From assembly GCA_964424335.1 (NCBI GenBank), contig CAYRIY010000003.1:31366-95365 (forward strand): 64,000 nucleotides of DNA, in the 5' to 3' direction. A program made the translations under genes and the position numbers. This DNA comes from CAYRIY01 sp964424335 (lineage in GTDB: Bacteria > Bacillota > Limnochordia > DTU080 > RSA5). Shown here in pieces: positions 48,941 to 57,497 of this stretch. The notes under the pieces were generated by a model. That model searched no databases, was not told the origin of the DNA, and saw only the letters and a program-made list of their open reading frames with translations. Positions within the stretch are counted from its first letter, which is position 1. Each line of letters starts with the position of its first letter.

Positions 48941-49498
48941 ATGACTCGAGCCTTCAATGGCGTTGCAGCCATTGCATTCGCGGTCCTCTTATTCGGGAGC
49001 GCGGTCGAGATGGCCGTTGCTGCTTCCATCGGGGGATCGGAATTTGAGATCACACAGATCGTCTCCGCCGACGAGGGCATCCAGGTCGACGTGGCGGACG
49101 ACGACGCCGAGTGGAGCCTTTACCGCAAGCTCAATGAGGAGCGGATCCGCGAGGGCAGGGAGCCGTTGACACGAAGCGCCGAGCTCGATCGATTGGCCCG
49201 GCAAAAGGCGTGGGACATGGTCCATCATCGCTACTTCGACCACGTGTCCCCGACCTTGGGCACCATATTTGACATGCTTCACTCGAGCGGCATCGCGTAC
49301 AAGTGGGCTGGGGAGAACATCGCTCGGGTTTCATCCGTAGAGGTGGCTCACGAAGCCTTCATGGAGAGCCCCGATCATCGCGCCAACATCTTGAGCGCAG
49401 GCTACACCGAGGTGGGCGTCGGCGTCGTCCGTGCAGGCGGCAAGCTGTATGTCTGTCAGGTTTTCATGATGCCGCGGGCGGCGATGACTTCCTCGTAA
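48941..49498 (+). CDS. CAP-domain (YkwD-like) exported protein
   Basis: The 185-residue product has a signal peptide (GVAAIAFAVLLFGSAVEMAVAAS) and a CAP/SCP domain: YRKLNEERIREGREPLTRSAELDRLARQKAWDMVHHRYFDHVSPTLG, AGENIARVSSVEVAHEAFMESPDHRANILSAGYTEVGVGVVRAGGKLYVCQVF. YkwD and SafA-linked CAP proteins of spore formers share this layout. The ATG follows AAAAAGGAG. It converges with a glycosyltransferase gene, with a 43-base tail-to-tail overlap. Confidence 0.9.
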   Translation: MTRAFNGVAAIAFAVLLFGSAVEMAVAASIGGSEFEITQIVSADEGIQVDVADDDAEWSLYRKLNEERIREGREPLTRSAELDRLARQKAWDMVHHRYFDHVSPTLGTIFDMLHSSGIAYKWAGENIARVSSVEVAHEAFMESPDHRANILSAGYTEVGVGVVRAGGKLYVCQVFMMPRAAMTSS

Positions 49499-50463
49499 AC
49501 GCGGAGCGTCAGCGCTGCCTGCTTGCGGACATCCCAGTGACGAGCGGCGCATTCGATGCCGAATCGCTGGAGCTCTGCAAGGCGTCGCCGATCTGAGATC
49601 AGCGAGTAGACGGTTTGCGCGATCGCGGATTGGGATGGGCGAAGTCGGCTTGCCCGACCGCTGAAGTTGTGAAAGCGCAATCGGTCAAAACGCTCGGGCG
49701 TGACGAGCCCGTCCCAAAAGACGCCTAGGACGCAAGCTGCCGCGCCACAAGCCATAGCTTCTCGTACGCCGCGGCCGGTCGTGAAGACGATGTCCATTCG
49801 TTGTAACACCCTCGCGGGGTCGTCTGTTGGCTCGGGCGTACCGTGGGGCGCCCAATCGGAGACGTACCGGATCTCGATGTCCGAGCGGGCGCCGATCGCT
49901 TTGTGAAGCGCCTCGAGGCCCAGCCTCTTCGCCGGGCCTACCCGTCCTAAATACGCGGCCGAGAGTGGCCCCGCGTCAACCCGTCTTGGGGAGTTATGGG
50001 CCTTCGCGGGAGCAAACCGGGCGAGGTCGATTCCATTTTCGATCACCACGACACGTTCGCCCAAATGAAGCAATGGGCGCGCCGTCTCGTCGCTCACTGC
50101 GATGACTTTGTCGATCATTCCCAAAGATGAGGGGAGGCGCTGGTCGGGGCCGTGGAGCGTAACGACGAGACTTAGACCTAGCGTGCCGGCGTTGCGGATG
50201 CCCCATTCGGCCGCGCCGCATGAGTGGGCGTGGAACACGTCGACCTTCGTACCGGCGACGAACGCATTTAGGTCATGCCGCTCGAGCTGTGCCACGCGAA
50301 CGCCAAGAGCCTTGGCGCCGTCAAACGTTCCCGAGCGACGGATCTCGTTGAATGCGACGGTCACTTCGATCCCGAGCCGTGCGAGTTCCTTGCTCAAGGC
50401 GGCCAGGTGCGTTTCGATCCCACCCAGGCCTGCCGGACGGTCGGCGTACATCAGTATGTGCAC
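49456..50463 (-). CDS. Family 4 glycosyltransferase
   Basis: The 335-residue product is a GT-B fold glycosyltransferase. The N-terminus has GGIETHLAALSKELARLGIEVTVAF, the middle DVFHAHSCGAAEW and VIAVSDETARPLL, and the C-terminus VIENGIDLARFAPA with the REAMACGAAACVL motif. GTG 50463 is preferred because a GAGGAG lies just upstream; TTG 50487 would add eight residues. It sits between the CAP gene and a Cys-rich protein gene on the same strand as the latter. It may decorate a spore-surface protein, which is speculation. Confidence 0.88.
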   Translation of the reverse strand: MHILMYADRPAGLGGIETHLAALSKELARLGIEVTVAFNEIRRSGTFDGAKALGVRVAQLERHDLNAFVAGTKVDVFHAHSCGAAEWGIRNAGTLGLSLVVTLHGPDQRLPSSLGMIDKVIAVSDETARPLLHLGERVVVIENGIDLARFAPAKAHNSPRRVDAGPLSAAYLGRVGPAKRLGLEALHKAIGARSDIEIRYVSDWAPHGTPEPTDDPARVLQRMDIVFTTGRGVREAMACGAAACVLGVFWDGLVTPERFDRLRFHNFSGRASRLRPSQSAIAQTVYSLISDRRRLAELQRFGIECAARHWDVRKQAALTLRVYEEVIAARGIMKT

Positions 50464-50503
50464 CCAAGGACGCTCCTCATGTTGCAAGACGGTCGTAAAA
50501 GCG

Positions 50504-50551
50504 CGCTTAAAGGCCCCGCAACCCCGTGGGGGGTTCGAGGCACTTTAAGCG
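50504..50551 (-). terminator. Hairpin after the Cys-rich protein gene
   Basis: CGCTTAAAG and CTTTAAGCG (50504-50512 with 50543-50551) form a 9-bp perfect outer stem with a GC-rich inner stem. It lies 13 bases after the stop of the gene ending at 50564 (minus strand). The next minus-strand gene starts 41 bases further on. It may be a terminator or processing site. Confidence 0.55.
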
Positions 50552-50563
50552 ACTTTGCTCGAA

Positions 50564-51208
50564 TTAGTCGAGCTGTGTGGGAAACGGGGGCCAAAACTCG
50601 CCGCGCTCGCACAGGTCCGCCCATTCGGGGCAACCGATCGGCGAGACTTGCACGCACTCGGGCGGCTGCGGGCAAAAGCGCGCCTCGCGCACCTCGAGCT
50701 GAACCGTGAACGTCACTTTGACCACGATGAACAGGCCGACCTCGCACTCGATCGTGTCGGCTTCGCCGTCGGTCTCGCGAATGCGGCAGTTGAGGCAGCG
50801 GACCAAGTGGAAGAAGCGAAGATCCATCTCGGGCCGGGCGCCGCGCAGGCGAGCGCGCTTGCGGAAGCGGAACGTCTTGGTGACCGTGTGGTCGTACCCG
50901 TCGGAGTCGGCATAGGTCACTGTCTGGTCCCACTCGACGGTGAACTCGACTTCGCCGTCACGCGGAATGCCGGCGTCGACGATGCGGACGTTCGCGACGT
51001 CGCAGGCAACGACGTTGGCTGGCTCGGGGATCAGGTCGGTAAACCGAAACGTCGGACACTCGCAAACCGTGCATTCGTCGTACACCTTGTCGACGATGAT
51101 GCATTCGGGGCGGTAGTCTTCGTCGCCGCCTGCGCCTCGGATCGGGGCGGGGGCCGGCTGCTCCTGCCGTTGCCAGTAGTTCAGCTTGAGACTATGACTC
51201 TGGGCCAT
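50564..51208 (-). CDS. Cys-rich SPOCS-like putative spore surface protein
   Basis: The 214-residue product has about 15 cysteines, e.g. ECIIVDKVYDECTVCECPTF, CLNCRIRETDGEADTIECEVGLFIVVKVTFTVQLE, and FCPQPPECVQVSPIGCPEWADLCERG. The DKVYDEC and beta-strand pattern (VEFTVEWDQTVTY) recall DUF3794-type exosporium and coat proteins of Clostridia. There is no signal peptide, consistent with mother-cell synthesis. ATG 51208 follows GAGGAGGG. It is likely disulfide cross-linked in the spore surface. Family call is tentative. Confidence 0.5.
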   Translation of the reverse strand: MAQSHSLKLNYWQRQEQPAPAPIRGAGGDEDYRPECIIVDKVYDECTVCECPTFRFTDLIPEPANVVACDVANVRIVDAGIPRDGEVEFTVEWDQTVTYADSDGYDHTVTKTFRFRKRARLRGARPEMDLRFFHLVRCLNCRIRETDGEADTIECEVGLFIVVKVTFTVQLEVREARFCPQPPECVQVSPIGCPEWADLCERGEFWPPFPTQLD

Positions 51209-51417
51209 CTTTTAAAAAATACCCTCCTCAAGTTACCCTGCCCGGAAAGTCCCACGACACTGATGGGAACAGGCAGGGTCAAATTCAGTACAGAGTATGA
51301 CGCCCCCGGTGAATTGGTGCTGCTTTCCCATCCCAGGAATATCTCGAAAAATCATCGGTGAGACTAGCCACGGACCGTATGCGGACCAATTCGAAAAGGC
51401 ACGGAGGGACGCTTGCC

Positions 51418-52161
51418 GTGAGACGAATCGCACTCGCATTGATTTTCTCGATGCTCCTGGTGGGAGTCGCCACAATCGCCCTGTACTCCCCTTTTGACTC
51501 CCAATCTTATCTGGCCGAGGCGCAAAACGTGCCTGTCCTGAGGTGGGGTTCTCGCGGGGAGACCGTTCGGACGCTGCAGTGGAGGTTGCAACAATGGGGG
51601 TACTACTCGGGCGCCGTTGACGGCGTGTACGGAGCCAGGACCTACGATGCGGTCGTCCGGTTTCAGCGACAAAACGGGGTGTATCCTGTCGACGGCGTGG
51701 TGGGCGCCAATACTTGGAGAGCGCTCGGCCTTTTGAACACGGTCTCGAGAGGGACTTCATCGGGAACGGCAAGCGCCGCGGCGACCGCTGCCTCATTTGT
51801 GAGCTCTAACGACCAATTGGATCTATTGGCCAGAGTAGTGGCGGCCGAAGCGGAAGGCGAGCCCTTTACCGGCCAAGTCGCGGTCGCTGCCGTAATATTG
51901 AACCGAGTCCGACATCCAGGCTTTCCCAACAGCCTCACGGGCGTCATCTATCAACCCCACGCATTCGAGTCCGTCACAAACGGCCTGGTATGGCGGCGCA
52001 CACCGAGTCAGGAAGCGTACCGTGCCGCCCAAAGCGCCCTGAATGGGTGGGACCCAACTTATGGATCGACGTTCTTCTGGAATCCGTCGAAGCCCGTCTC
52101 GTCGTGGATCTGGTCGAGACCGATCGTCGTTCGCATTGGAAACCATGTCTTTGCCCGGTAG
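51418..52161 (+). CDS. sleB: Spore cortex-lytic enzyme SleB
   Basis: SleB is the germination lytic transglycosylase that cuts muramic-lactam cortex. The 247-residue product has a signal peptide (ALALIFSMLLVGVATIALYS) and a peptidoglycan-binding repeat (VLRWGSRGETVRTLQWRLQQWGYYSGAVDGVYGARTYDAVVRFQ). The hydrolase domain with LLARVVAAEAEGEPFTGQVAVAAVILNRVRHPGFPNSLTGVIYQPHAFESV carries the catalytic glutamate. GTG 51418 follows GGAGGGA. It is followed by ypeB, its usual partner. Confidence 0.96.
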   Translation: MRRIALALIFSMLLVGVATIALYSPFDSQSYLAEAQNVPVLRWGSRGETVRTLQWRLQQWGYYSGAVDGVYGARTYDAVVRFQRQNGVYPVDGVVGANTWRALGLLNTVSRGTSSGTASAAATAASFVSSNDQLDLLARVVAAEAEGEPFTGQVAVAAVILNRVRHPGFPNSLTGVIYQPHAFESVTNGLVWRRTPSQEAYRAAQSALNGWDPTYGSTFFWNPSKPVSSWIWSRPIVVRIGNHVFAR

Positions 52162-52189
52162 GCGACTTTGCTGACAAGGAGATGACGCC

Positions 52190-53551
52190 ATGACTGCCAT
52201 ATGGAGGATTGCAACGCTCACATTCGTCGTCGTCGCAGCCGCAGCTTTGATGTGGGGTTTCGGCGAAATGCGAGCAAAGGAGGACGCCCAGAGAATGTTG
52301 GGCGCCCGCTATCAACAGGCGTTTTTTGCCGCCGTCGACCACGTGGAGAACGTAGAGGTTCTCCTTTCAAAGGCTATGGTCGCAACGACGCCGCAGCAAG
52401 TCGCTCAGGTCTTCTCCGACCTGCGGGAACAGGCGTGGGCTGCGCAAGCCAACCTCAACCAACTGCCGCTTTTGCAAGGGACGCTGATGCGCACGAGCCA
52501 GTTTCTCACCCAGGTAGGCGACTTCGGCTTTGCGGTAGCGCGCAAAGCGGTCGAGGGCAGCCCGCCTGATGCCGACACCCAAGAGTTGATCCGCGTCATG
52601 AAGAACGAGGCAGCCGTGCTCAGCGCGGCGCTCAATGAAATCCATCGAGATTCGGCGGATGGCGCGATGCCGTGGATGGAAATCCAGCGCCGCGCCAATC
52701 GAACGCTGCGCCAAGAGTCAAAAGAGCTAGACGAGACCAACTTCACACGCCTCGAGCGCCATTTCGAACAGATTCCCGTCATTCAGTATGACGGACCGTT
52801 TTCCGATCACATCTTGCAAAGGAAGCCGAAAGGGCTCGTAGGACCCGAGATCACCGAAGCTCAAGCGGAGGAGGCAGCCTTGAGTTTTGCCCCGCTCGAG
52901 AATCGGTCGGAGTTTGTCGCCAGCGTCGTAAGGCGGGTTGACGGCGAGATCGAGGCATATGGGGTGGAAATCCGCCCGCAGCGCTCGGAAGATCCGGCGT
53001 TTGTGCTCGATGTAACGGTCAAAGGCGGGCACGTCGTGTGGATGCTGGATCGAGAACCGGCCTCTGAGACGAAGATTGCGCTGGGCGACGCCGTCGAACG
53101 GGCCCGAGAATTTCTGGCAAGGAGGGGCTTCGAAAACATGACCTCCACCTACGCCGCGATGTCGGATCACCGGGCCGTGATTCCGTTCGTTCCAAAAGTC
53201 GATGACGTACTCATTTACCCCGACCTGGTCAAAGTGTCGGTGAATCTAGAGACGGGACAGGTGGCAGGATTTGAGGCCCTCGGATACCTCATGTCGCACA
53301 CGGAGCGTCAACTTGAACGGCCAAAGATCACTGCAGACGAAGCGCTCGAACAGGTGAGCGGCGAACTTGCGACAAAAGGTGAGCCTAGGCTTGCGCTCAT
53401 CCCCCTCGAAACGCTGGAGGAGGTCCTCACCTGGGAGATCGAGGCAACTTTAGGCGATGAGCGGTTTCTTATCTATATAAATGCCGACGACGGGAGCCAA
53501 GAGAGGATCTTGCGGCTCGTGGAGACTGAAGAGGGTAGCAAGACCTTGTAA
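52190..53551 (+). CDS. ypeB: Germination protein YpeB
   Basis: YpeB is needed for SleB to localise and stay stable in the spore. The 453-residue product has an N-terminal membrane segment (IATLTFVVVAAAALMWGFGEM), a helical region, and three PepSY-like repeats, ending ALIPLETLEEVLTWEIEATLGDERFLIYINADDGSQERIL. The ATG follows AAGGAGATG. It starts 29 bases after sleB. Confidence 0.95.
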   Translation: MTAIWRIATLTFVVVAAAALMWGFGEMRAKEDAQRMLGARYQQAFFAAVDHVENVEVLLSKAMVATTPQQVAQVFSDLREQAWAAQANLNQLPLLQGTLMRTSQFLTQVGDFGFAVARKAVEGSPPDADTQELIRVMKNEAAVLSAALNEIHRDSADGAMPWMEIQRRANRTLRQESKELDETNFTRLERHFEQIPVIQYDGPFSDHILQRKPKGLVGPEITEAQAEEAALSFAPLENRSEFVASVVRRVDGEIEAYGVEIRPQRSEDPAFVLDVTVKGGHVVWMLDREPASETKIALGDAVERAREFLARRGFENMTSTYAAMSDHRAVIPFVPKVDDVLIYPDLVKVSVNLETGQVAGFEALGYLMSHTERQLERPKITADEALEQVSGELATKGEPRLALIPLETLEEVLTWEIEATLGDERFLIYINADDGSQERILRLVETEEGSKTL

Positions 53552-53595
53552 TTGCGGGCAATCACTGCGCAAGGTGGAAATGTGAGTCATAGGGG

Positions 53596-53635
53596 ATCCC
53601 CCGACGCCGATACTCTGTTAGAGGCGAAGGGGGAT
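53596..53635 (+). promoter_or_regulatory. Stem-loop in the leader of the Na/Pi transporter gene
   Basis: ATCCCCC (53596-53602) pairs with GGGGGAT (53629-53635) and CGCC (53605-53608) with GGCG (53623-53626). It lies 12-51 bases before the start codon and includes the SD-like GAAGGGGG. It may stop transcription from ypeB or hide the SD. Confidence 0.45.
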
Positions 53636-53646
53636 TCTCGCGCGCC

Positions 53647-54597
53647 ATGGAACTTCTCTTTGCAGGGATCGCGCTGCTCGGTTTTTTTGGAGGCCTCGCG
53701 CTGCTCAAGTCGGCGCTCGCCCGCCTCGAACCCCACCTCGGCCCCTGGCTTCGCACCGGTATCAACAGTTCGTCGCGGGCGTTTTTCGCCGGACTCGCGT
53801 TGACGGTCGTCATTCAAAGCTCGAGCGCGACCAATGTCATGGTCGTTGCCCTCGTTGCGGCCGGGGTGTTCGACCTTCGGCGCGCCTTTGGCGTCGTTTT
53901 GGGCGCGAACGTCGGAACGACGGTTACGGGCCAAATCGTCGCCTTTGGGACGCTCGAACTGGGACTCGTTCTCCTTGGCGCGGCGCTCGCCCTCCAATTG
54001 CCCCCCGTGCGGATCATTCCCCTCGGCAAGTTGATGCGGCTTGGCGAGTGGGGTGAGGCGCTTGGCGGACTAGGCTGCGTCTTCGCGAGCTTATGGTGTG
54101 TGGGGCGGCTGCTCCAGCCCTTGGTGGACGGGGGAAATCTGACCGCTTATGTCGAAGCGATCACCTCCAGTCAAGTCGCGGCGCTTGGCTTTGGGGTCGT
54201 CGTTACGGCCATCGTGCAGAGCAGCTCTGCGGTGACCGGCCTCGTCATCGGGTGGGTCGACTCCGGCGGCCTCCCGGTATCGGCGGGAATTGCAGCAGCG
54301 CTTGGCTCGAATATCGGCACCGTGGCAACCACTATCTTGGCATCCGTGTCGAGCGGATATGCTGCAAGGCGATTAGCCGTCGCCGACATGCTTTTCAACG
54401 TCCTTGGCGTCCTGTTGGTTTGGCCGGCAATCGGCTACTTCGAGGCGATCGTGCGCACGCTCAGCTTGGATCCGGGACGACAGATCGCCCATGCGCACAC
54501 TCTGTTCAATGTGATCACGGCTGTCGCGGTATTTCCTTTTTTGACTCCCTTTTGTCGCCTGGTGGAGCGACTTGTCCCGAGTCGAAGGAATGGGTGA
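53647..54597 (+). CDS. Na+/phosphate cotransporter family protein
   Basis: The 316-residue membrane protein has the paired QSSSAT/QSSSAV repeat of the Na/Pi (NptA/YjbB) family: TVVIQSSSATNVMVVALVAAGVFD and TAIVQSSSAVTGLVIGWVDSGG. There are about eight hydrophobic segments. It lacks the C-terminal PhoU domain of YjbB. Substrate is phosphate by family. The ATG is preceded by a GAAGGGGG SD that lies in a hairpin. Confidence 0.87.
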   Translation: MELLFAGIALLGFFGGLALLKSALARLEPHLGPWLRTGINSSSRAFFAGLALTVVIQSSSATNVMVVALVAAGVFDLRRAFGVVLGANVGTTVTGQIVAFGTLELGLVLLGAALALQLPPVRIIPLGKLMRLGEWGEALGGLGCVFASLWCVGRLLQPLVDGGNLTAYVEAITSSQVAALGFGVVVTAIVQSSSAVTGLVIGWVDSGGLPVSAGIAAALGSNIGTVATTILASVSSGYAARRLAVADMLFNVLGVLLVWPAIGYFEAIVRTLSLDPGRQIAHAHTLFNVITAVAVFPFLTPFCRLVERLVPSRRNG

Positions 54598-54674
54598 GCC
54601 CGCAACCGAAGCACGCACAATCGGCCCTTGGCCGGCCGACCGCTTTTTGAGAGTTCAAGACGGGAGGACAAACA

Positions 54675-55475
54675 ATGACATGGTGGGAAGCTGCTATACT
54701 CGGGATCATCCAAGGCGTGACTGAGTTTCTCCCCGTCAGCAGCTCAGGTCACCTAGTAATCGCTCAGACCGCCCTCGGGGCCGCGAAATCATCGATCACC
54801 TTTGACGTGATGGTGCACTTGGGCTCGCTGGTCGCCGTGTTGGCGGCGCTGAGGGCGGATTGGCTTCCCATGGTTCGGGGCGCCTTGGGATCACGGTCAG
54901 ACGCTGAGGGACGCCGCCGTATACTCCTCGTCCTCATTGGCAGCGTTCCGGTGGGCATCGTGGGGCTTCTTTTCAAAGATTTTCTCGAGCCGCTCTTTCA
55001 ATCAGCTCGTGCCGCGGGTACGATGCTCCTTGTGACAGGACTCGTCCTGTGGTTTGCCGACAAGACGGCCCGCCAAGCGAAAAATCGAGGCGGGAGGCGT
55101 GATCTCTCGCAAGTTTCCATCCAAGACGCCGTGTGGATTGGCTGCGGCCAAGCGCTTGCCGTGCTGCCCGGGCTGTCGCGATCGGGCACGACGATTGCGG
55201 CCGGCATGGTGAGGGGGATCGACCGGGAGAGTGCGGCCCGGTTCGCGTTTTTGCTGTCGATTCCGGCGATCCTGGGCGCCACGGTGCTGGAGTTGCCGGC
55301 GCTTTTTTCTGGAGCAAGTGATGCCCCGGCGCTCCTCATCGGAGCCGCTGCTGCCGCTCTTTCCGGTTACTTTGCGATCGCGACGTTCCTTAGGTTTTTG
55401 CGAAGCGGATCGCTGATCGGGTTTGCGGTGTACACGTGGGTCGTGGGACTCATCGTTCTCATCTTGTACTGGTAG
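54675..55475 (+). CDS. uppP: Undecaprenyl-diphosphatase
   Basis: UppP recycles undecaprenyl diphosphate to undecaprenyl phosphate at the membrane. The 266-residue protein has the two active-site motifs ILGIIQGVTEFLPVSSSGHLVI and LPGLSRSGTTIAAGMVRGIDRESAARFAFLLSIPAILGA. Length and topology match. The ATG follows GGGAGGACA. In this genome it may serve the lipid-linked steps of the MraY-like enzyme and peptidoglycan. Confidence 0.95.
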   Translation: MTWWEAAILGIIQGVTEFLPVSSSGHLVIAQTALGAAKSSITFDVMVHLGSLVAVLAALRADWLPMVRGALGSRSDAEGRRRILLVLIGSVPVGIVGLLFKDFLEPLFQSARAAGTMLLVTGLVLWFADKTARQAKNRGGRRDLSQVSIQDAVWIGCGQALAVLPGLSRSGTTIAAGMVRGIDRESAARFAFLLSIPAILGATVLELPALFSGASDAPALLIGAAAAALSGYFAIATFLRFLRSGSLIGFAVYTWVVGLIVLILYW

Positions 55476-56703
55476 GTGGGCAATCCTGGCGATAGAACGA
55501 AACGAATTTCGTCGGCTGCGCCTGCTTGGCGGAATGCTTGCGGGCGTTTTGCTCATGTGGGTCCTCGTCGATCAGGACGTGCTGCTTGGACTTCGACTGC
55601 GGTCGGTGGAGGCGACGTACGGCTCCGTCGACGCGCGCTATAACGGCCGCGCCGTCTTGATAAGACAGGAGCGGGTCGTCACGTCACCGGCGACGGGACG
55701 CGTTACCCTGCTGGTCAACGAAGGTCGGCACGTGCGGACGGGAGATGCCGTGCTCGAGGTGGAAGACGAAGGCACCGCGGAGACGATCGCAGCGGAGCTC
55801 GGTCGGCTGGGCGAGCGCGAGCGCGCAATCGAAGCCGCTTATCAAGCCGATCGGCAGGCGATTGAACAGCGGATCGCGCAAGTGAAAGAGCAGATCGATC
55901 GCGCTGAGGACAAGCTCGCGCTCGCCCTTTCTCAAGGGGAAGCGGAGCAGGCGGCAGAGGCTTCCGCCTTGCGGGAGGAGCTAAATCGCCAGTTGCGCGC
56001 GCTTCAAGGTGAGCTCGAGGCGCTCGCTCGTGCGAAAGAGCAGTCTTTGGGGGAACTCGAGGAAGAGCGGCGTGCACTCCGCGCCGTTCGTCCGGTGGAC
56101 GTCTCCATCATGAAGGCGCCTGCGTCCGGCATTGTCAGCTTTCAGCTCGACGGGCTCGAAGGCCGCTTGTCCACGGACATCCCGATTGTTGAGGTCCTCC
56201 AGAGCAAGGGGCGCGAGGCGCGCATTCAGGACGGGACGAGCGTTGCCCTCGGGGACGCCCTTTTTCGCGTGGTCGATCCCGCGGCGGCGGTCCATGTCGC
56301 GCTCGAGGTGCGAGGCGTCGTGCCGCTTACCGTCGGCGAGCAGGTCTTTGTGGCGTTCAACCACATCCCTGAGCGCTCGTTTCCCGGAAGGCTAGTCGAA
56401 GCGGTGCAGCTCGATCGGACATGGCACGGGCTCGTCGCGCTCACCTCCATGGACTCATCGCTCGTCCTGCAGCGAGAGGCAAACGCAACCCTGCTCGCAC
56501 GCAGGGCCGAGGGCATTGTCGTCCCCCGCAGCGCGTTGGTCGACCGAAACGGCGAGCTCGGCGTCTATGTCCTCCTAGGCAAGGATCCGGTCTTTCGCAA
56601 AGTGCGTGTGCTCGGTGGAAATGATGAGAGAGTGGCGATCGACAGTTCACAGGGCGTACCCGTCGGGGCCCCGGTGGTTCGCAATCCTGGCCTGCTGCGA
56701 TAA
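55423..56703 (+). CDS. HlyD-like membrane-anchored adaptor protein
   Basis: The product has an N-terminal membrane segment (LGGMLAGVLLMWVLVDQDVLL) and a biotinyl-lipoyl-like half (RQERVVTSPATGRVTLLVNEGRHVRTGDAVLEVEDEG). A long coiled coil (ERERAIEAAYQADRQAIEQRIAQVKEQIDRAED...) follows, then a second lipoyl/beta-barrel half. It is a HlyD-type periplasmic-adaptor fold in a monoderm-like setting. Start is uncertain: TTG 55423 overlaps uppP; ATG 55534 lies inside the membrane segment; CTG 55487 has a good SD (AGGTGGG). Such a gene often precedes yggS-sepF in Clostridia-like genomes. Confidence 0.8.
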   Translation: MRCTRGSWDSSFSSCTGRWAILAIERNEFRRLRLLGGMLAGVLLMWVLVDQDVLLGLRLRSVEATYGSVDARYNGRAVLIRQERVVTSPATGRVTLLVNEGRHVRTGDAVLEVEDEGTAETIAAELGRLGERERAIEAAYQADRQAIEQRIAQVKEQIDRAEDKLALALSQGEAEQAAEASALREELNRQLRALQGELEALARAKEQSLGELEEERRALRAVRPVDVSIMKAPASGIVSFQLDGLEGRLSTDIPIVEVLQSKGREARIQDGTSVALGDALFRVVDPAAAVHVALEVRGVVPLTVGEQVFVAFNHIPERSFPGRLVEAVQLDRTWHGLVALTSMDSSLVLQREANATLLARRAEGIVVPRSALVDRNGELGVYVLLGKDPVFRKVRVLGGNDERVAIDSSQGVPVGAPVVRNPGLLR

Positions 56704-56781
56704 GTACTTTGGCGGCGCGGGTCGCAAAGGCCGGTTGGCGTACGTTTCGAGCACGGCCACGGGGAAGGAGGGTCTACCGAC

Positions 56782-57483
56782 GTGCAGAATACAGCGAACG
56801 TGAACGATATTCGTGATCGAGTACAAAGTGTTTTGGAGCGCATTGAACGGGCGTGTTCCCGAAGCGGACGATCCGTCGAAGATGTCACCCTCATTGCGGT
56901 GACTAAGACGGCGCCTGCTCCAAGCGTCGCCCAGGCGTTGGCCGCCGGAGTAAGGCACATCGGGGAAAATCGAGTGCAAGAGGCACGAGACAAGTTCCCA
57001 AGCCTTACGCTCCCATTTGTTGGGCACCTCATTGGCCGCTTGCAGACCAACAAAGCGAAGTACGTTCCCCAACTTTTCGACTGGGTGCATTCGCTTGATC
57101 GCGTTGCGCTTGCAAATGAGCTGGGACGGCGATCGATTGCGGCGGGGCGAACGCTGAACTGCCTGTTGCAAGTGAATGTTACGGGCGAGGAGAGCAAACA
57201 GGGCGTCTCCCTAGAGGAACTGCCGGCCCTTGCTGAGGCGGCCTGTCAAGTGGACGGCATCCGGGTACGCGGCCTCATGACGATGGCAGCATACGGCGCT
57301 TCTGAGGCCGAGCTTCGAACGACGTTCTCGTCGCTGCGAAAGGCGGCCGACTCCCTTGCCGATCGGGGGTTGCCCAACGTGGAAATGGAGCATCTTTCCA
57401 TGGGGATGAGCGGCGATTTTGAGGTCGCCATCGAAGAGGGCGCCACGCTGGTCCGGGTGGGAAGCGCGATCTTTGGCCCTTAG
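56782..57483 (+). CDS. YggS/YlmE family PLP-binding protein
   Basis: The 233-residue PLP-binding protein (PLPBP family) maintains PLP homeostasis. The PLP lysine is in TLIAVTKTAPAP, followed by IGENRVQEARDKFPSL, FVGHLIGRLQTNKAKYVPQLFDWVHSLDR, and GLMTMAAYG ... LSMGMSGDFEVAIEEGATLVRVGSAIFG. GTG 56782 follows AAGGAGGG. It lies just before sepF, as in most Gram-positive division clusters. Confidence 0.94.
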   Translation: MQNTANVNDIRDRVQSVLERIERACSRSGRSVEDVTLIAVTKTAPAPSVAQALAAGVRHIGENRVQEARDKFPSLTLPFVGHLIGRLQTNKAKYVPQLFDWVHSLDRVALANELGRRSIAAGRTLNCLLQVNVTGEESKQGVSLEELPALAEAACQVDGIRVRGLMTMAAYGASEAELRTTFSSLRKAADSLADRGLPNVEMEHLSMGMSGDFEVAIEEGATLVRVGSAIFGP

Positions 57484-57497
57484 GAGGTTTGTGGGAC

